In this document: positions 11,126-22,445 of the stretch, piece after piece | How positions within the stretch are numbered: position 1 is the first letter of the stretch | Layout: every line of letters begins with the position of its first letter | Assembly (NCBI GenBank): GCA_030142905.1 | Contig: JASJOG010000064.1 | Coordinates: forward strand, 124,001 to 188,000 | Length of the DNA stretch: 64,000 bases | Reading direction: 5' to 3' | Source of the DNA: Heliopora coerulea | Taxonomy: Eukaryota > Cnidaria > Anthozoa > Scleralcyonacea > Helioporidae | Translations under genes and position numbers: made by a program | Notes under the pieces: model-generated | The model's input: the letters and a program-made list of their open reading frames with translations, nothing else | Databases searched by the model: none | Told to the model about the DNA's origin: nothing

Positions 11126-11670
11126 ACAGTGTGCACTTTTGGCTCAATTTTTCGCACATTGGTGTTGAAGTCATAACGCCTTTTTATATCAGTAAAATTC
11201 GTGCTTATTAAAATGCCTATGAAATGAAAATTAAGTTCATTTTGTTTGAATTTGTGTTATTTAGCAGTGTGCACTTTTTGACTAAAATTTTTACTCGCAT
11301 TGATATTAAAGTGAGGTAGATTTTTTATATAAGAGAAAGTCGTGCTTATTAAAATGCCAGTGAAATGAAAATCAAGTCAATTTTACTTTAATTGATATTA
11401 TTTAGCAGTGCGCACTTTTTGACACAATTTTTACTCAGATTGATATTAAAATCTTGATATTGATATTTTACTTTTTTTATATAAACGAAATTCGTGCTCA
11501 TTGCAATGTCTATGAAATGAAAGTTAAGAGCAATATTTTTTTTCAATATACATCAATGTGCACCTTTTACGCAATTTTAACGTAAATTTATGTTGAAGTC
11601 ACCGCACTAGAGATAAATACTAAGTATGTTTTATTTGAATGACTGTTAAAATAATCAAGAATGTTTACTC
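11126..11670 (-). repeat. Promoter-side tandem repeat of receptor 1, 3.5 copies of about 140 bp
   Basis: Units start with CAGTGTGCAC at 11126, 11264, 11406 and 11554 and share the order CAGTGTGCAC, TTTTTAC, GATATTAAA, TATATAA, ATTCGTGCT(T/C)ATT, ATGAAATGAAA. On the coding strand they lie from about 160 bp upstream of the ATG. The same repeat occurs about twice upstream of receptor 2 (44226-44500) and once upstream of receptor 3 (61811-61960). This is probably regulatory or promoter-proximal sequence, by position only. Confidence 0.75.
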
Positions 11671-13240
11671 CTCTTCGAACTTCCTTCACCAATAGAAGAC
11701 ACCACGCAGGTTGCGACTGTTGATACGTTGCCTTACTTCTACTTACTTTCAACACGACAGCAAACACTACAGACAGTTCCATTGGACAACTGTGGGCTTA
11801 CCAGTTTCTGCTGTGGTTGCAACAGACTTTGCGGCCGAGAAACGTTTTGCAAAGAAACGTCAGTAAGCTAATTTTAAAATATTTCAAGCTGCCTTTTTGG
11901 CTATTCATATGAAAATTTTGGGCTGGGCTCTTATCTTTATTCCTTGGTTTTACTGTAGTTGCTGAAATTGTGATGCGGTCCTTGAAAGAACGCCCCCTTG
12001 CCACCTGCCGACAAACGTAGCCTTTTTGGTTTCGCTACTTTGACTACACGATTACTGCTCTACCGTATTTTGTCAGTTAAGTGCCCTGGGCGTGCTAAAT
12101 AGCTTCAGGACTTAAGGGAGGAACACTTATTCGAGGGGGCACTTAATACAAAATTTGTACAAAATATCAAGAGTAAGAAAGTCTTTTTCAAGAAAAATGC
12201 AAGAGAGCATCTAACCATAACGACAGGTTAAACAACCAGAAACGAACATTTAAAGGTGTTAATACTTCCTCAGTGGCGTTACCTGCGCTAAAAGATTAGT
12301 CGTACTTCAACTTAGGAAAACTGTAAAAAAACGAAATAATGAAAAAAGCTCTCTATAATTCTGTTCTAAACGAGTCAGTTCATCATCATCGGACTCTTAA
12401 AGTAATAGTATTGGCTCAGCGTTGTCGACACTGGAGTTGGTCATCAATCATCCTGCTATCTCACATATATTAGGACATTTCAAAAATTCTTGTGGCGCGT
12501 AGATCTGTAGCTTCTCTACGACATTTACCGACAGAAACGAACAACAAAGAAAACTCCACGACAAACAAGGTGTAGTCTAAAAGTTAAACTAAGCCCACTG
12601 CAACGCCACAATATATGTGATATATTCGACGAATGTTTGGCGTTTACACACCTTTACTTGAAATGGAGTTTATATTTGGTAAATGAAAATTTCGAGTGTC
12701 AGACTGATGTACTTTAAAACCCAACTGGGACCAGAAGCGAAAAATGCAACTCTAGGGCCTCCAACCTAATTGTTGAACTCTACTGAGAAACTAAACGCAT
12801 CATTGACTGGGACTCAGCATTTTGCATAACTTTAGTTAAGACACAAACTACGAAAAAAGACTACTTACATTAAGAAAGTTGGTATCCCAACTTTAGCAAG
12901 AACCACTGAATCGATCACCACAGTTTTAAGCACGTTACAAAAGACTAAGTTGACAATTGAGGCAAGCCGCAAGGAACCATAGCCCCAATTTAAACTGACC
13001 GCCTCCCACGTTGACAACACCAACGTACAACTACAAACCGCAGTCTAATTTGTGAACACACCCACCCAGCACGTACGAGCCAGGTACTTTATAGACAAAC
13101 TGTTACTCCTCACTCGACCCTGGAGATACTCGCAGTAGAGCCCGCGAAACATCACAGGAAACACCAAGAACAGTTTTCCTCAAGACTAGTTCAAGTCAGA
13201 CGATAAACTTTCACCAACTCATAATTCGAAAGTTTGCTTT
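11671..13240. other. Upstream spacer of receptor 1
   Basis: The first few hundred bases resemble the sequence upstream of receptors 2 and 3 (shared phrase AATCAAGAAT(A/G)). The rest, about 12000-13240, shows no gene or known element. Confidence 0.4.
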
Positions 13241-13250
13241 ATGGAGAGTC

Positions 13251-13545
13251 AGTGGGGTTTGGAAACCGGAATGTTACCATGGTAATGATGTTTTTTTTTG
13301 CGTTGTGAAATTTGTCAAGTGGTCTCCGATGTACATGATCTCATATGTAACCTTAATTCAACCTGCGTCAATTTACTCTGAGCATGACCACCTTAGGGAC
13401 ACAACGTGGAATTCTGCCTTAGGAACAGTCATTAAGGTTTGGAAGCTGGGATGATACCGCGGCAATAATGTTTTTGTTTTGTGAAGTTGGTTTGTCAAGT
13501 AATCTCGAGGGCATTTGTCAGAGTGTAGCGATCTCATAGATTACC
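13251..13545. repeat. Pair of direct repeats, about 105 bp each
   Basis: 13251-13355 and 13433-13545 share GGTTTGGAA(A/G)C, ATG(T/A)TACC, AATGATGTTTTT-like and TTTGTCAAGT segments in the same order. This is a diverged local duplication about 180 bp apart, of unknown origin. Confidence 0.55.
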
Positions 13546-14200
13546 TCATGCATTTAAACAAAACGAAGAAAGACATCAAAGAACTTTGAACGCCATCTCG
13601 AACATTCCAAAAGTTCTATCAAATAAGGCAAACTTAATGCAGGGACGGCGCGACTATGTGTTAAGAGCCTATTTCTCCTCCTAAAAAAATTACGAGGGAG
13701 TACCATTTTCAGAATGAACCATGAAAGCAAAACAACCAACACAACAAACGCTTGTGTATTTCGGCTGAAAGAATAAAAAGATCCTCCTTTGTTAGGGCTC
13801 TACGTATCTATGTCCATGAGTGCAAAATACTTTGCCCTGTTTCATGGATTTTGTTTTGGCTAATTCTTTCGCTCTAGTGCGATCATTCATCCTCCCTCCT
13901 CTGACAAGCCGTTAATAATTCGATTGAATCCAAATGAGGTAACCAATATTTTTCTTAGTAAAAATGGCTTATGACATTAAGTCATTCATAATCATTACAG
14001 GCAAGAAATCAACAAATACTGTTCAGAAAAATAGAGGTCCAAGGTATATATAACGGGAAACTGCTTTGCAGTTCATTATTTTCAACTATTCATCGGGATT
14101 GTATTGAACATGAACATGATCATAATCGAACCGTCTTGTCCCTTAGTTGCTCACTAGAAAGGAATTTTCTCGCAGTATTAGTTCTTTACAAAGAGCCCTT
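13546..14200. other. Spacer including the far-upstream homologous block of receptor units 1 and 3
   Basis: 13715-13880 matches 62245-62400 (GCAAAACAACC, GATCC(T/A)CCTTTGTTA, AATACTTTGCC, GTTTTG(G/A)CTAA). The duplicated unit therefore once reached at least 2.8 kb upstream of the receptor 1 start. No gene is seen. Confidence 0.5.
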
Positions 14201-14229
14201 TGGTCAATTGCACACCCTAACTTTAAAAC

Positions 14230-14730
14230 TGCCACGTCACCCCCGTAAAAAAAGCTTATTTGGCCAGCACTTCTAGCACGCATTAAAGTAGATAGCTCAT
14301 CCTAAAGCATAAACCCATTTGTGACCATCTTTAACAGTGAGAAACAACCAGAAGTACCATATAAAAAATACATGTTCATGTTCTTCGTGATAATTAAACG
14401 TGTTCAACTTAAAAGCTTTCATTTTAAGCAGCTTTAAAGCAAGCAAGGGTTCGCATTCACCGACAGCGTAATGAAGCCTTGTTTGGACAATAACTTTCAT
14501 TATGTTACCTCAACAGGCCTATTCAACCAGGATTCCTGAAAGGCGAATCGCGGTACAATCTGAATGAAAAATATTTCGATTTAGGAGCCCCGAAAATACT
14601 AAAAAAAATATTCCTAGACGAAAATTTGCGAAAAGGATATGTGCATGCAATAGTCTGTTGGGAGAAAGAATTTGTCATTCCTTTGGGGTCGGGCAATTTT
14701 CCCCTGCTTGGCTTTTATTCCTGTACTTCT
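14230..14730. repeat. Dispersed repeat, copy 1
   Basis: Homologous to 21285-21560 (shared phrases CATTCACCGACAG / CATTCATCGACAG, TTGTTTGGACAAT, TTTCATNATGTTA, GGGA(G/C)AAAGA(A/G)TTTGT). Part of the right end recurs at 20625-20740. The element type is unknown. Confidence 0.5.
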
Positions 14731-15290
14731 TAGCTTAACTGAACCGAACTGAACAGCTCTATGTAAGGAGGGTAATACGCTTAACAGGGAAATACCGAAT
14801 TTTTTTTTGGTAAGTTGTGGATACGTTAAAGTCTTGATCTATATGCTGAGCGTTCGTCGAATGTAATTCGTAAAATTATTCGAATGTAGTCGAGATAATT
14901 TCTGATAAAAATTGTTCCTTTTTTAACTGGTTAGTTTAAAAGACTTGGAAAATAATGTCTTGAGGTCATATATGTGGGAAATGCCACACACAACACTACA
15001 GGAAGTCGCTAAGTAGACAAGGAAGATAAAGACAAACCAAATAAGTCGTTTCCTTTTATTGATGCCCTCATAACAGAGAAACCTAACCGAACTCTTGGCC
15101 GTTCCGTCTACCGTAAAGCGATCCACACAGATCTGTACCGCAACTACAGTTCTTTCCATCCAAGAATTGAAACACCAGTATGTTTTCATGATGATGAGCC
15201 CAGCTTATCTTCTAAAACAGAACCCGTCAGGAATGTATAAAGAAACAATGGTTTTGCTGAGAAGTATGTTGCGTGTACTTGAAACCCATC
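14731..15290. other. Spacer with an unidentified minus-strand frame
   Basis: A frame at 14923-15189 (-) has one strong hydrophobic segment (LIWFVFIFLVYLATSCSVV). I cannot assign it to a family, and no flanking exon supports it. Confidence 0.2.
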
Positions 15291-15299
15291 TCCCCAGAT

Positions 15300-16705
15300 T
15301 CGGAATACCGTATCAATTTGTCTCTGGTATAGTGGCCCTGCTTGCTGTAAAATTGAACGTACCCTGTCCAAAACTGTCTTAGTAAAGATCTGCCACAGCT
15401 CTAAGCCTAGACTATACCAGCAACTTTCGACTCATGAGGACAAAACTCTTTAGCGCTAAAACCTGGACTTGATATGATTCTATGTGAATGGGGTCTTGAA
15501 TATACTGGAGAAACGGAACAACATATGATAACTGTAGAATCAAACAACAAAAATTAACTGCAGTAAAGCTCAACCTGGCAAATCTTCGGTCGCCAAACAA
15601 TTGTGGGAACGGACCCACATCATTATCTAGCGGGATCAATTAACTTCAATCACAAGTATTAAACTCTTACCGGATGAATTCGAGAGTGTGTCGAAGTTTT
15701 GGAACGTAATACTATCCCACAAGAATGTCAACCATGGAACGAAGTTTGAACTGAGGACTTTCGTGCATTACAATCCTCTTGGATTGTTTATACAGGTCTC
15801 ATGATTACAATTTCACTGTTTTAAACTGGAAATTCGCAGTCAAATTCAACTAATACCTCGCAACCATCAATCAATCACAAATTTATGTTACGTAGGCTGA
15901 TAATTTACATACCACAAGTGCGTGTGTCGAATGTAAATTCAGTTGACGCACAGTAAGCTCAAACAGTTATGTTCAGAAGACGTGCCAGATGAGTGGCACG
16001 AAAGTTAACCAAACTAAAATAATCCAATTCGTACGGAGAAGAGTTAATTGAGACAGTCTTAACTTTTCCTGGACGGATATATCTTATAGGACATTGTTGC
16101 ACTTACACTCGATTATCAGTAAACTCCGTCATGTTCAGAAGACATGCCTGGTGAATGGGAGAAAAGCAATGCCACAATGTCCTGTAAGATAGTCCCTTTT
16201 ACTCTTCGACATTAACACCATATATCAGCTGAATTTGTGACCATGCTCTCGCCAAAGGCCTACGTAGTTCAATTGGCACAGCTAACATCGCACTAGATCT
16301 GCGGAGTCGCGGGTTTGATTCCCAGCCGGAAGGCCCAAAGTTGCATTTTTCTCAACAGGTCCCGGTCGGGTCATAAAAATGTATCCTGACAGTCGAAATT
16401 TTTTTCTATCAATTGACCGCTTTCATAATGGCAGCTGTTTAAAACGTTCTTGTATGAGCATGTGAATTAGCGTTACTGGCCTCATTCCGGTGTTTGTAAT
16501 TCAAATTAATCTTTGCTCCCAAACGAGGCTATCCCAGGTTCGGAACCAACCGCCTCAATAGGTCCCCGGAATGGTGGCCTTACTTCCCGTAAAATTGAAA
16601 GTATCCTATCCAAAATCTTGGTGAAGGTCTACCCCAGCTCTGAGCGTACGCTATACCAACAACTTTCAATTCATGAGGACATAACTCTTCTGCGCTAAAA
16701 AGGTC
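15300..16705. repeat. Direct repeat pair 15300-15460 / 16540-16705 and intervening spacer
   Basis: The two ends share TAAAATTGAA(C/A)GTA(C/T)CCT, CAGCTCT(A/G)AGC, CTATACCA(G/A)CAACTTTC and TCATGAGGACA(A/T)AACTCTT. Between them, 15955-16170 holds another small direct repeat (GTTCAGAAGAC(G/A)TGCC at 15970 and 16134). No gene is seen. Confidence 0.5.
16256..16345 (+). repeat. tRNA-derived SINE head
   Basis: An A-box TAGTTCAATTGG and a B-box GGGTTTGATTCC are spaced as in a tRNA, with GGCC-type ends. A SINE-like body follows. It is likely a retroposed tRNA-derived SINE rather than a working tRNA gene, because the anticodon arm does not fold convincingly. Confidence 0.5.
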
Positions 16706-17135
16706 TACAGTGTTGTAAACTTAAATGTTAATCGAGTGGAAATGCTGCAATGTACCTCAAAATAAAACCATAAAAGTTAGATTCGAACCGGAAAGAGTCA
16801 AGGTGTGTGTAAATGAGTTAAGAGTATTTTTCTTTCGAAGGTGTATAGGGCCAGATACTATTCCATAACCTTGCTCTAGTTACTTGAAAAGATTGTCCAT
16901 CGTTGGTGTCGCGCTTGTACAGGGTGCACACCAGATTTGTAGTGGGATGTCGATGTGATCATGTTGTGTAAATCACTATTTCTAACAAGAAACTCTTTTA
17001 GATAATCTGCCAACACTACTGATTCTTTTCCATATCATGTCATGCTGTTATAATTTGATTTCATCTCTTACCGATAGCCAGTTTAGCTTATTTTAAAACA
17101 ACCGGTAGTTCCTTTGCGGGGGCATTAAGTATGAC
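16700..17135 (-). mobile_element. LINE (jockey/CR1-like) ORF2 C-terminal fragment
   Basis: On the minus strand the frame reads RVILNAPA-like sequence, KLNWL-like, then SFQVTRARLWNSIWPYTPSK. This is the C-terminal region that follows the reverse transcriptase in jockey/CR1-like non-LTR elements. There are frameshifts and stops. The RT end of probably the same copy lies beyond a short CGCGAC-rich insertion, at 17770-17840. Confidence 0.65.
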
Positions 17136-17139
17136 CTTA

Positions 17140-17770
17140 AAGCTGAAACACACTAGGCATGCAGTCGCGCGACCACAGCGGACAAACGTGAGCGTGCTAG
17201 TCGCACGACTATATTTGAAACACGCCAGTGGCGACACGAGAAGAGAGTGGAAACGCGACTAGGCCAAATGGTCGCGAGAATGGGAATGTCGTAATAGTCA
17301 TGTCTCCTCGTCGAGAAGTTGACACTGTTTGCGAGACTATATGACTCATGTGACATGATACGAAAAGACTGAAAAGTCATGATACTAAAGTATTTACAAG
17401 TGCCCAGAAAAATAGATGACTGGTTAAGATCTTCGGCGATTTTGAACCATCCATTCTATTTCATTCTCTCGTTTTTATAGTTTTCGTCCGATAGATTGTA
17501 TAAAATCGGATAGTATCTGTATAGGAGAAATTAAAGCTTCCTCAAAACACTCCATTAGTTGATCTGTAATGGCTCCGACTGTCGCGAAAGTAGATTCAAT
17601 GGAACAACTGGTCTAATCTCAGTTAATCAGAGTGAAGTGACAAGAGTGACCAAGGTCAAAAGTTTGTTATGTTAAAAGACCAAAGAAACCTAGCCTCGTG
17701 ACCAAAGCGATTAACTCAGGAACCGCGTGAAGTAGTCGCTTTCGTCGCCCGACCACGGCGAGTGCACGAA
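17140..17770. mobile_element. MITE-like insertion rich in CGCGAC motifs
   Basis: The ends contain related motifs (CAGTCGCGCGACCAC near 17160 and GTCGCCCGACCACGGCG near 17744). The block splits LINE sequence. A homologous partial copy adjoins the second LINE fragment at 18880-19080. No transposase is seen. Confidence 0.45.
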
Positions 17771-18215
17771 CTCCTCACACTACTACCGTTGAGCATAATG
17801 GATTTGATCAATAGATTGTAGTATATCTTTCATACTACTACGGGAAAGTTCCGCTAGATTCTGTTGAATATGCCGATGTTTAGGGCCACTTTCTTCCCAA
17901 TAGCCGGTTCCCCTCATTACATCAGCTGAATACAACTACCAGAATATTTTGCGGATTTTTTATTTCCATGCTAACATTGAACTCCCAAAGCGAGTGGAAA
18001 GACAATTTCTTCTATTGACATTACAAACAAGACTTTGAAATGCATCCTGGTAGTTGTATTCAGCAGATGTTTAAGGGGAACCGGCCATTGCAGTTATGTA
18101 ATCAAAGAAATTTCTCTCCAAGTGCATTCTTACGCCAAGGAGTTCTTTGAGTTGTTATTTCTTCAATTTTTGATACTCTTTGTGAAGAGAGGTCCAATCT
18201 TACCCGCATTTAAGA
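17771..18215 (-). mobile_element. LINE reverse-transcriptase C-terminal fragment
   Basis: Minus-strand translation gives YYNLLIKSIMLNG at about 17785-17830 and LGVRMHLERNFFDYITAM at about 18085-18140. Both correspond to the end of the LINE RT palm/thumb region and match the homologous block at 23040-23190. The fragment is decayed. Confidence 0.5.
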
Positions 18216-18217
18216 GT

Positions 18218-18305
18218 AGTTGTTAATAAGAACCCTACGTGGGAGGACGATATTGAACGAATGCGAAATAGGATCAACAAGAAACTAGGCCTTTTGCGAC
18301 GCATA
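18218..18305 (+). mobile_element. LINE RT fragment, plus strand
   Basis: The plus frame reads NPTWEDDIERMRNRINKKLG then LLRRINY. This is the conserved RT tail of L2/CR1-type LINEs, but here it lies in the opposite orientation to its neighbours. It is a short isolated relic. Confidence 0.55.
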
Positions 18306-18329
18306 AATTATCCTTACTGGCTTCATTCT

Positions 18330-19085
18330 GGTGTTTGTAGTTCAAAAGAATCTTTGCTCCCAAACGAGACTGGTAAGGCTGTTTAAGATGCACATGAAAG
18401 AATATTTAAATAGGCTGCCATTATGAAAAGGTCTATAATGTTGTAAACGTAACTGTTAATCGAGTGGAAATGCCACAATGTTCTTCAAGATAAAACCACA
18501 AAAGTCAGATTCGGACCGAAAAGAGTCAAGGTGTATGTAAATGAGTTAAGATTATTTTTCTTTCGAAGGTGTATAGGGCCGGATACTATTCCGCAACCTT
18601 GCTCTAGTGACTTGAAAAGATTGTCCACCGTTGGTGTCGCGCTTGTACTAGGGCCACACGAAATTTGTAGTGGGATGTCGATTTGATCTTGTGTGTAAAT
18701 CAGAGTTTCTAACAAGAAACTCTTTTAGGTAATCTGGCAACTCTACTGATTCTTTTCGAAATCATGTCACGCTGTTCTGATTTGATTTCATCTCTTACCG
18801 TTAACCAGTTTAGTTTATTTTAAAACAACCGGTAGCTGCTTTGCGGGGGCATTAAATATGACCTTAATATGACCTTAACGTGCAAGTCGCATGACTAGAT
18901 TTGAAGCACGCCAGTAGCGACACGAGAAGCGAGTGGGAACGTGGCTAAGCCAAATGTTCGCGAGACTGCAAGCACGGCTTGTTATAATGGGAATGTCGTA
19001 ACAGTCATGGCTTCTCGTCGAGAAGTTGACACTGTTTGCGGTACTGTATGACTCATGTGATATGATACGAAAAGTCATGATGCGA
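18330..19085 (-). mobile_element. Second copy of LINE C-terminus plus CGCGAC-rich MITE (segmental duplicate of 16490-17400)
   Basis: 18330-18875 repeats 16490-17135 and 18880-19085 repeats parts of 17160-17400, in the same order and orientation. The LINE part again reads into the ...RARL(R)NSI motif on the minus strand. Because both the LINE and the adjoining insertion are shared, the pair arose by local duplication after the MITE had inserted. Confidence 0.65.
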
Positions 19086-19945
19086 AAGGAGACTATGGGG
19101 TTAATAGAAAATACGGGTGGTACCTATTGTTATTGGAGCGTGAGGAGTCTAAATACTAATATTCGGATAAGAAAATTACGAAAGGAAGCATGCATTGGAA
19201 CTACTCATGTTCTGCGAAGAACCCTTAACATTTTAGGTTACGAGAAGTAACCCGATGAAAGGCTGAACTGATAATTCCCTACCATTGATATCATTGCGAA
19301 TAGTAATACAATTATAATAATAGCAAATATTTATTGAGGATACCTATATCACATACGTGCTTTACAGAAGGGTCCAGAAAGATCCTAATGCCTAAAGCAA
19401 GGCTAATGCTACAGATAACAACAATAATATGGAATAGAAAGTAAACCTTGGTTAAAAACAACATTTGCATGGCTAGCTGCAATTGAAATTAGGATTTAAT
19501 ATCAGCCTAAGACAAATCACACTTTAATGCAGCTGACGTGCGTGCTTCTCTCATAGTAATATCCAATGCATTTCATACAGGAGCCGGGGGGGGGAATTAT
19601 CCAATTTCCCCTTCTTCTAAAAGCAGCAGATTTACGAATATTATTCATTGATCTAGCACTTTAATGGAATCAATTGTGACAGAATACCCCTCAAAAAATG
19701 CAAAAAGAAGCTTTTAACAGCCAAACAAAAATAGCAAGGGGATCTTCTCTTCAGTGCTTCAAGGGTTCCAGTGAAGCGTTGCAACTGTAGCGCTTGCAGA
19801 AGTGCATCAAGGAATGTCTAAGATTAGGCACACAGCTTTATTTTGTAAAACTAAGCTCGGCATCCCCCACATCAATGAGGTTCCGACTAGTCACTGAGGC
19901 ACAGAGTTGAGCAACGAATTCATATAATTTCAGAGATTTATTGTT
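19086..19945. other. Spacer, no gene recognised
   Basis: Mixed AT-rich sequence with a G run (19587-19595). No element could be identified. Confidence 0.35.
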
Positions 19946-19949
19946 TCTC

Positions 19950-20625
19950 AATGTAGATCGTGTTTTGTTCCTAGCTTCAACTGAAGAATATTGTTATTGC
20001 TTATTTTTGTCTTGTTTAGTAAGAGTCTCGGTTAAGTTCCAAAGTTTTTTATTGGATTATGTCGGTTGTCAACTAAGCGAGATTGAAAGTAGTTTTGCTT
20101 CTCGTCGTTAAGTTACTAACCTTTTCCTCTGTTCGTTTAAAGAGCAACCAATCTTCGCTGTCGCTGGTTTCCCTAATTTTTTTTTCCCAACAAAGTGATG
20201 CCTTTGTTGGACTCCGTGGCTGAGATCGCTATGAAACCAACTTGGTTGCGATATATGTTTTACTCTCTTTTATAGAAGCTTATAACTTTGTAAGACGTCA
20301 TTGAATATTTTGTACCGGCTTTCAATAACGTCTTACGTGTGCCTAGCAACAAAATCCGCGTCCCAGGGGGCCTTGTTGAGACTTTGAATGAGACTCGACT
20401 CTCGTGAGGATCGTGTGAGATGTTGCCGTTTGATATAAATTACTCTCCGACCAATATGACATCGCGTGCCAAGTGTTGGTAGATGATCTGACAAGCCAAT
20501 GTTACTTCGGTTTTCGGAAATCTGTCCAGGTGACTTGTCGAGATAATTATGATCTTGGCATAAGTTCGTCTCGGACCTTGTAGCTTTATTTACGACTTGC
20601 GTTAAGCGCAAGTGCACTTCCAGGG
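19950..20625 (-). mobile_element. LINE ORF2 fragment: endonuclease end to RT linker
   Basis: Minus-strand reading from 20617 gives the C-terminal part of an APE-type endonuclease (DKSPGQISENRSNIGLSDHL, containing the SDH motif), then LNKAPWDADF. This matches the PWDAAF linker at 63690-63780, 46740-46800 and 27130-27230. The pre-RT linker follows at 20110-20240. It is interrupted by stops and deletions. Confidence 0.65.
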
Positions 20626-20879
20626 AAAATTTCTCGATTTAAGAGCTACAAAGACGGCTCAAAAATACATTTTGCCAAAAATTTGCAAAAACGTAAGAAC
20701 AGGCATTGATTTGTTGTGACAAAGAATTTTTCTTTGGAAGCACTAAATTGAAAATGTAAATTAAAAAATGTGGTCCAGATCACTAGTGAGTTTACTACAG
20801 GTTTTCATTGGGTATCAAAATGCATGTACGTGATGTGGAATGCGGTAATGGATTGTATCATGATGTACCTACGCTGCAA

Positions 20880-21090
20880 GTCGACTAGAAAAGTTGACTT
20901 GAGCGGGACTCGAAGTCGTATCTTTGGATTTCCGGACCGCTACTCTACGAATTGAGCTATCGAAAAAACAGGAAACAATGTGCTTGTCCCCTCGCCCACC
21001 GAATATACAACAATTGCTGAAGTCAACTAAAACTCGCATCTTCGGGTTACCGGACCGCTGCTCTACCAATTGAGTTATCGATTCAACTAG
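20880..21090 (-). repeat. Tandem tRNA-like SINE heads
   Basis: Two copies of about 105 bp are read on the minus strand, each with CGATA(A/G)CTCAATT and a (T/A)GAGNAGCGGTCCGG motif (A-box type). The downstream copy keeps a B-box-like CTTCGAGTCCC. The arrangement is a dimer of tRNA-derived SINE heads. Confidence 0.6.
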
Positions 21091-21284
21091 GAAAGTATAA
21101 TATGATATATCATACTGTACGATATATATGAAGTATTCTGTGCATGTTACTCCGAGGATGATTCTGAAATAGAATGTTAATGGTTAGGCTACGATAATTC
21201 AATCATGAATTATGAATAAGTTTGAGCTAGAAATAGTTGTTCGAGTTCGTCTAGATGATTATGCGCTTCCACTATAAAACCGTT

Positions 21285-21534
21285 ATTTTATGTAGCTTTG
21301 CGCAAGCTTTGGCATTCATCGACAGTGTAATGATGCGTTGTTTGGACAATCACTTTCATGATGTTATCCCTACAGGGACTCAAGCAGGATTTCTGAGAGG
21401 GAAAGGCAAAGTCGAAAATGTTTCGGTTTAAGAGCCTCGGAGGCGCTCGAAAAAGGCATTTCCTTGCCAAAAATTTTCAAAACAATACGATTTAAAAAAG
21501 ATGTTATAAATTGTTGGGACAAAGAGTTTGTCCT
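21285..21534. repeat. Dispersed repeat, copy 2
   Basis: Homologous to 14430-14730. It is broken on the right by the palindrome beginning at 21535; matching sequence (GACAATCACT, GAGTTTGTCCTAC) resumes at 21834, so the palindrome may have inserted here. Confidence 0.5.
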
Positions 21535-21810
21535 ACTTTAATATAAATAACAATGCCCAGCAGATTGTGCGAAGTATTGCCATATGTAAACATTAACAAT
21601 TGCTTAAACAAAGAAGGCTAGAAGAGTTTAAAACATATTTATTGACTAACGTTTCGTCGCTACAAGCAACATCTTCAGAGTGGAGCGACGAAACGTTAGT
21701 CAATAAATATGTTTTAAACTCTTCTAGCCTTCTTTGTTTAAGCAATTGTTAATGTTTACATATGGCGATACTTCGCACAATCTGCTGGGCATTGTTATTT
21801 ATATTAAAGT
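21535..21810. repeat. 276-bp near-perfect palindrome (fold-back element)
   Basis: The arms 21535-21661 and 21684-21810 (127 bp each) are reverse complements with a single mismatch that I can find (GTATTGCC versus GTATCGCC), around a 22-bp spacer. The centre carries a hammerhead-like motif on the minus strand (21644-21678). Both arms contain GACGAAACGTTAGTC. It looks like an inverted dimer of a Penelope-type terminus. Confidence 0.9.
21644..21678 (-). ncRNA. Hammerhead-ribozyme-like motif
   Basis: The minus strand reads CTGAAGA, U, a GTTGC/GCGAC stem II with loop, then GAAACGTTAGTC. The last part makes a 2-bp stem III (AC/GU) with a GUUA loop and a GUC cleavage triplet. This is the minimal type I layout reported for Penelope-like retroelements. 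One extra U lies between CUGANGA and stem II. Confidence 0.55.
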
Positions 21811-22285
21811 TACGATTTCCGCCTGGACAATCACTCGTAGAGTTTGTCCTACCAATGGGAGTAGGCAGTTACCGTCATTGCATTCCCAGCTGGTTGCGCA
21901 CCTGTAATCCTGAAGCGAAGTAAACAACTTCACTTATAGAGGGTTATAAATTTTACAACAAAATACCAATAACTCGTGGCCGTCGAAATAACTTAAAGAT
22001 AAACTGAAATGAGGGTGAAAGTGAATAAAATGCAACAACACGTCACATTAAATTGCTAAGTAAACTTCTTAAAGTATAGTAAGGGACAAAGTTACTAAAG
22101 CTATGACTTATTTATTGATGTAAAAAGGTTACTGATAGTTGCAACCCAAGTCATGATTACCGAGGAGTAATTCCCTAACCTCTTTAGATCCCAGATTTTG
22201 CTGAAGAAAATTTCAGTTATTCAATCAATTCAAAATCCTTTTGAACTTATATCTATTGAAGTTTGTTTGTCTCTAATTTGCATGT
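21811..22285. other. Spacer, no gene recognised
   Basis: The start resumes the dispersed repeat (GACAATCACTCGTAGAGTTTGTCC). The rest is AT-rich with no recognisable feature. Confidence 0.35.
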
Positions 22286-22286
22286 A

Positions 22287-22445
22287 TTAAAACATTCAGT
22301 TATATAAGATAGGAAGCTGAAGGGTTAAAACGTTTGATTATGTAATATAGGAAGCTGGAGGGTTAAAACGTTCGGTTATGTAAGATAGGAAGCTAGAGGG
22401 TTAAAACGTTCGGTTATGTAAGATAGGAAACTAAAGGGTTAAAAC
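22287..22445. repeat. 38-bp tandem repeat, about 4 units
   Basis: Units of about 38 bp contain GGGTTAAAACGTTCGGTTAT and GTAAGATAGGAAGCT. The first unit is the most diverged. Confidence 0.85.

Noticed and set aside
14923..15189. Possible DEG/ENaC-type N-terminus with one membrane helix
   Set aside because: Only the hydrophobic helix fits. The residues before and after lack the conserved HG and post-TM1 motifs, and no further exon was found.
16256..16345. tRNA gene
   Set aside because: A and B boxes are present but the anticodon arm and acceptor stem are poor. The same holds at 1628, 20880, 48200 and 62835. All are called SINE heads.
18485..18715. Separate small gene on the minus strand
   Set aside because: A neighbouring frame reads into the LINE C-terminal motif shared with 16700-17135, so it is a frameshifted LINE relic.
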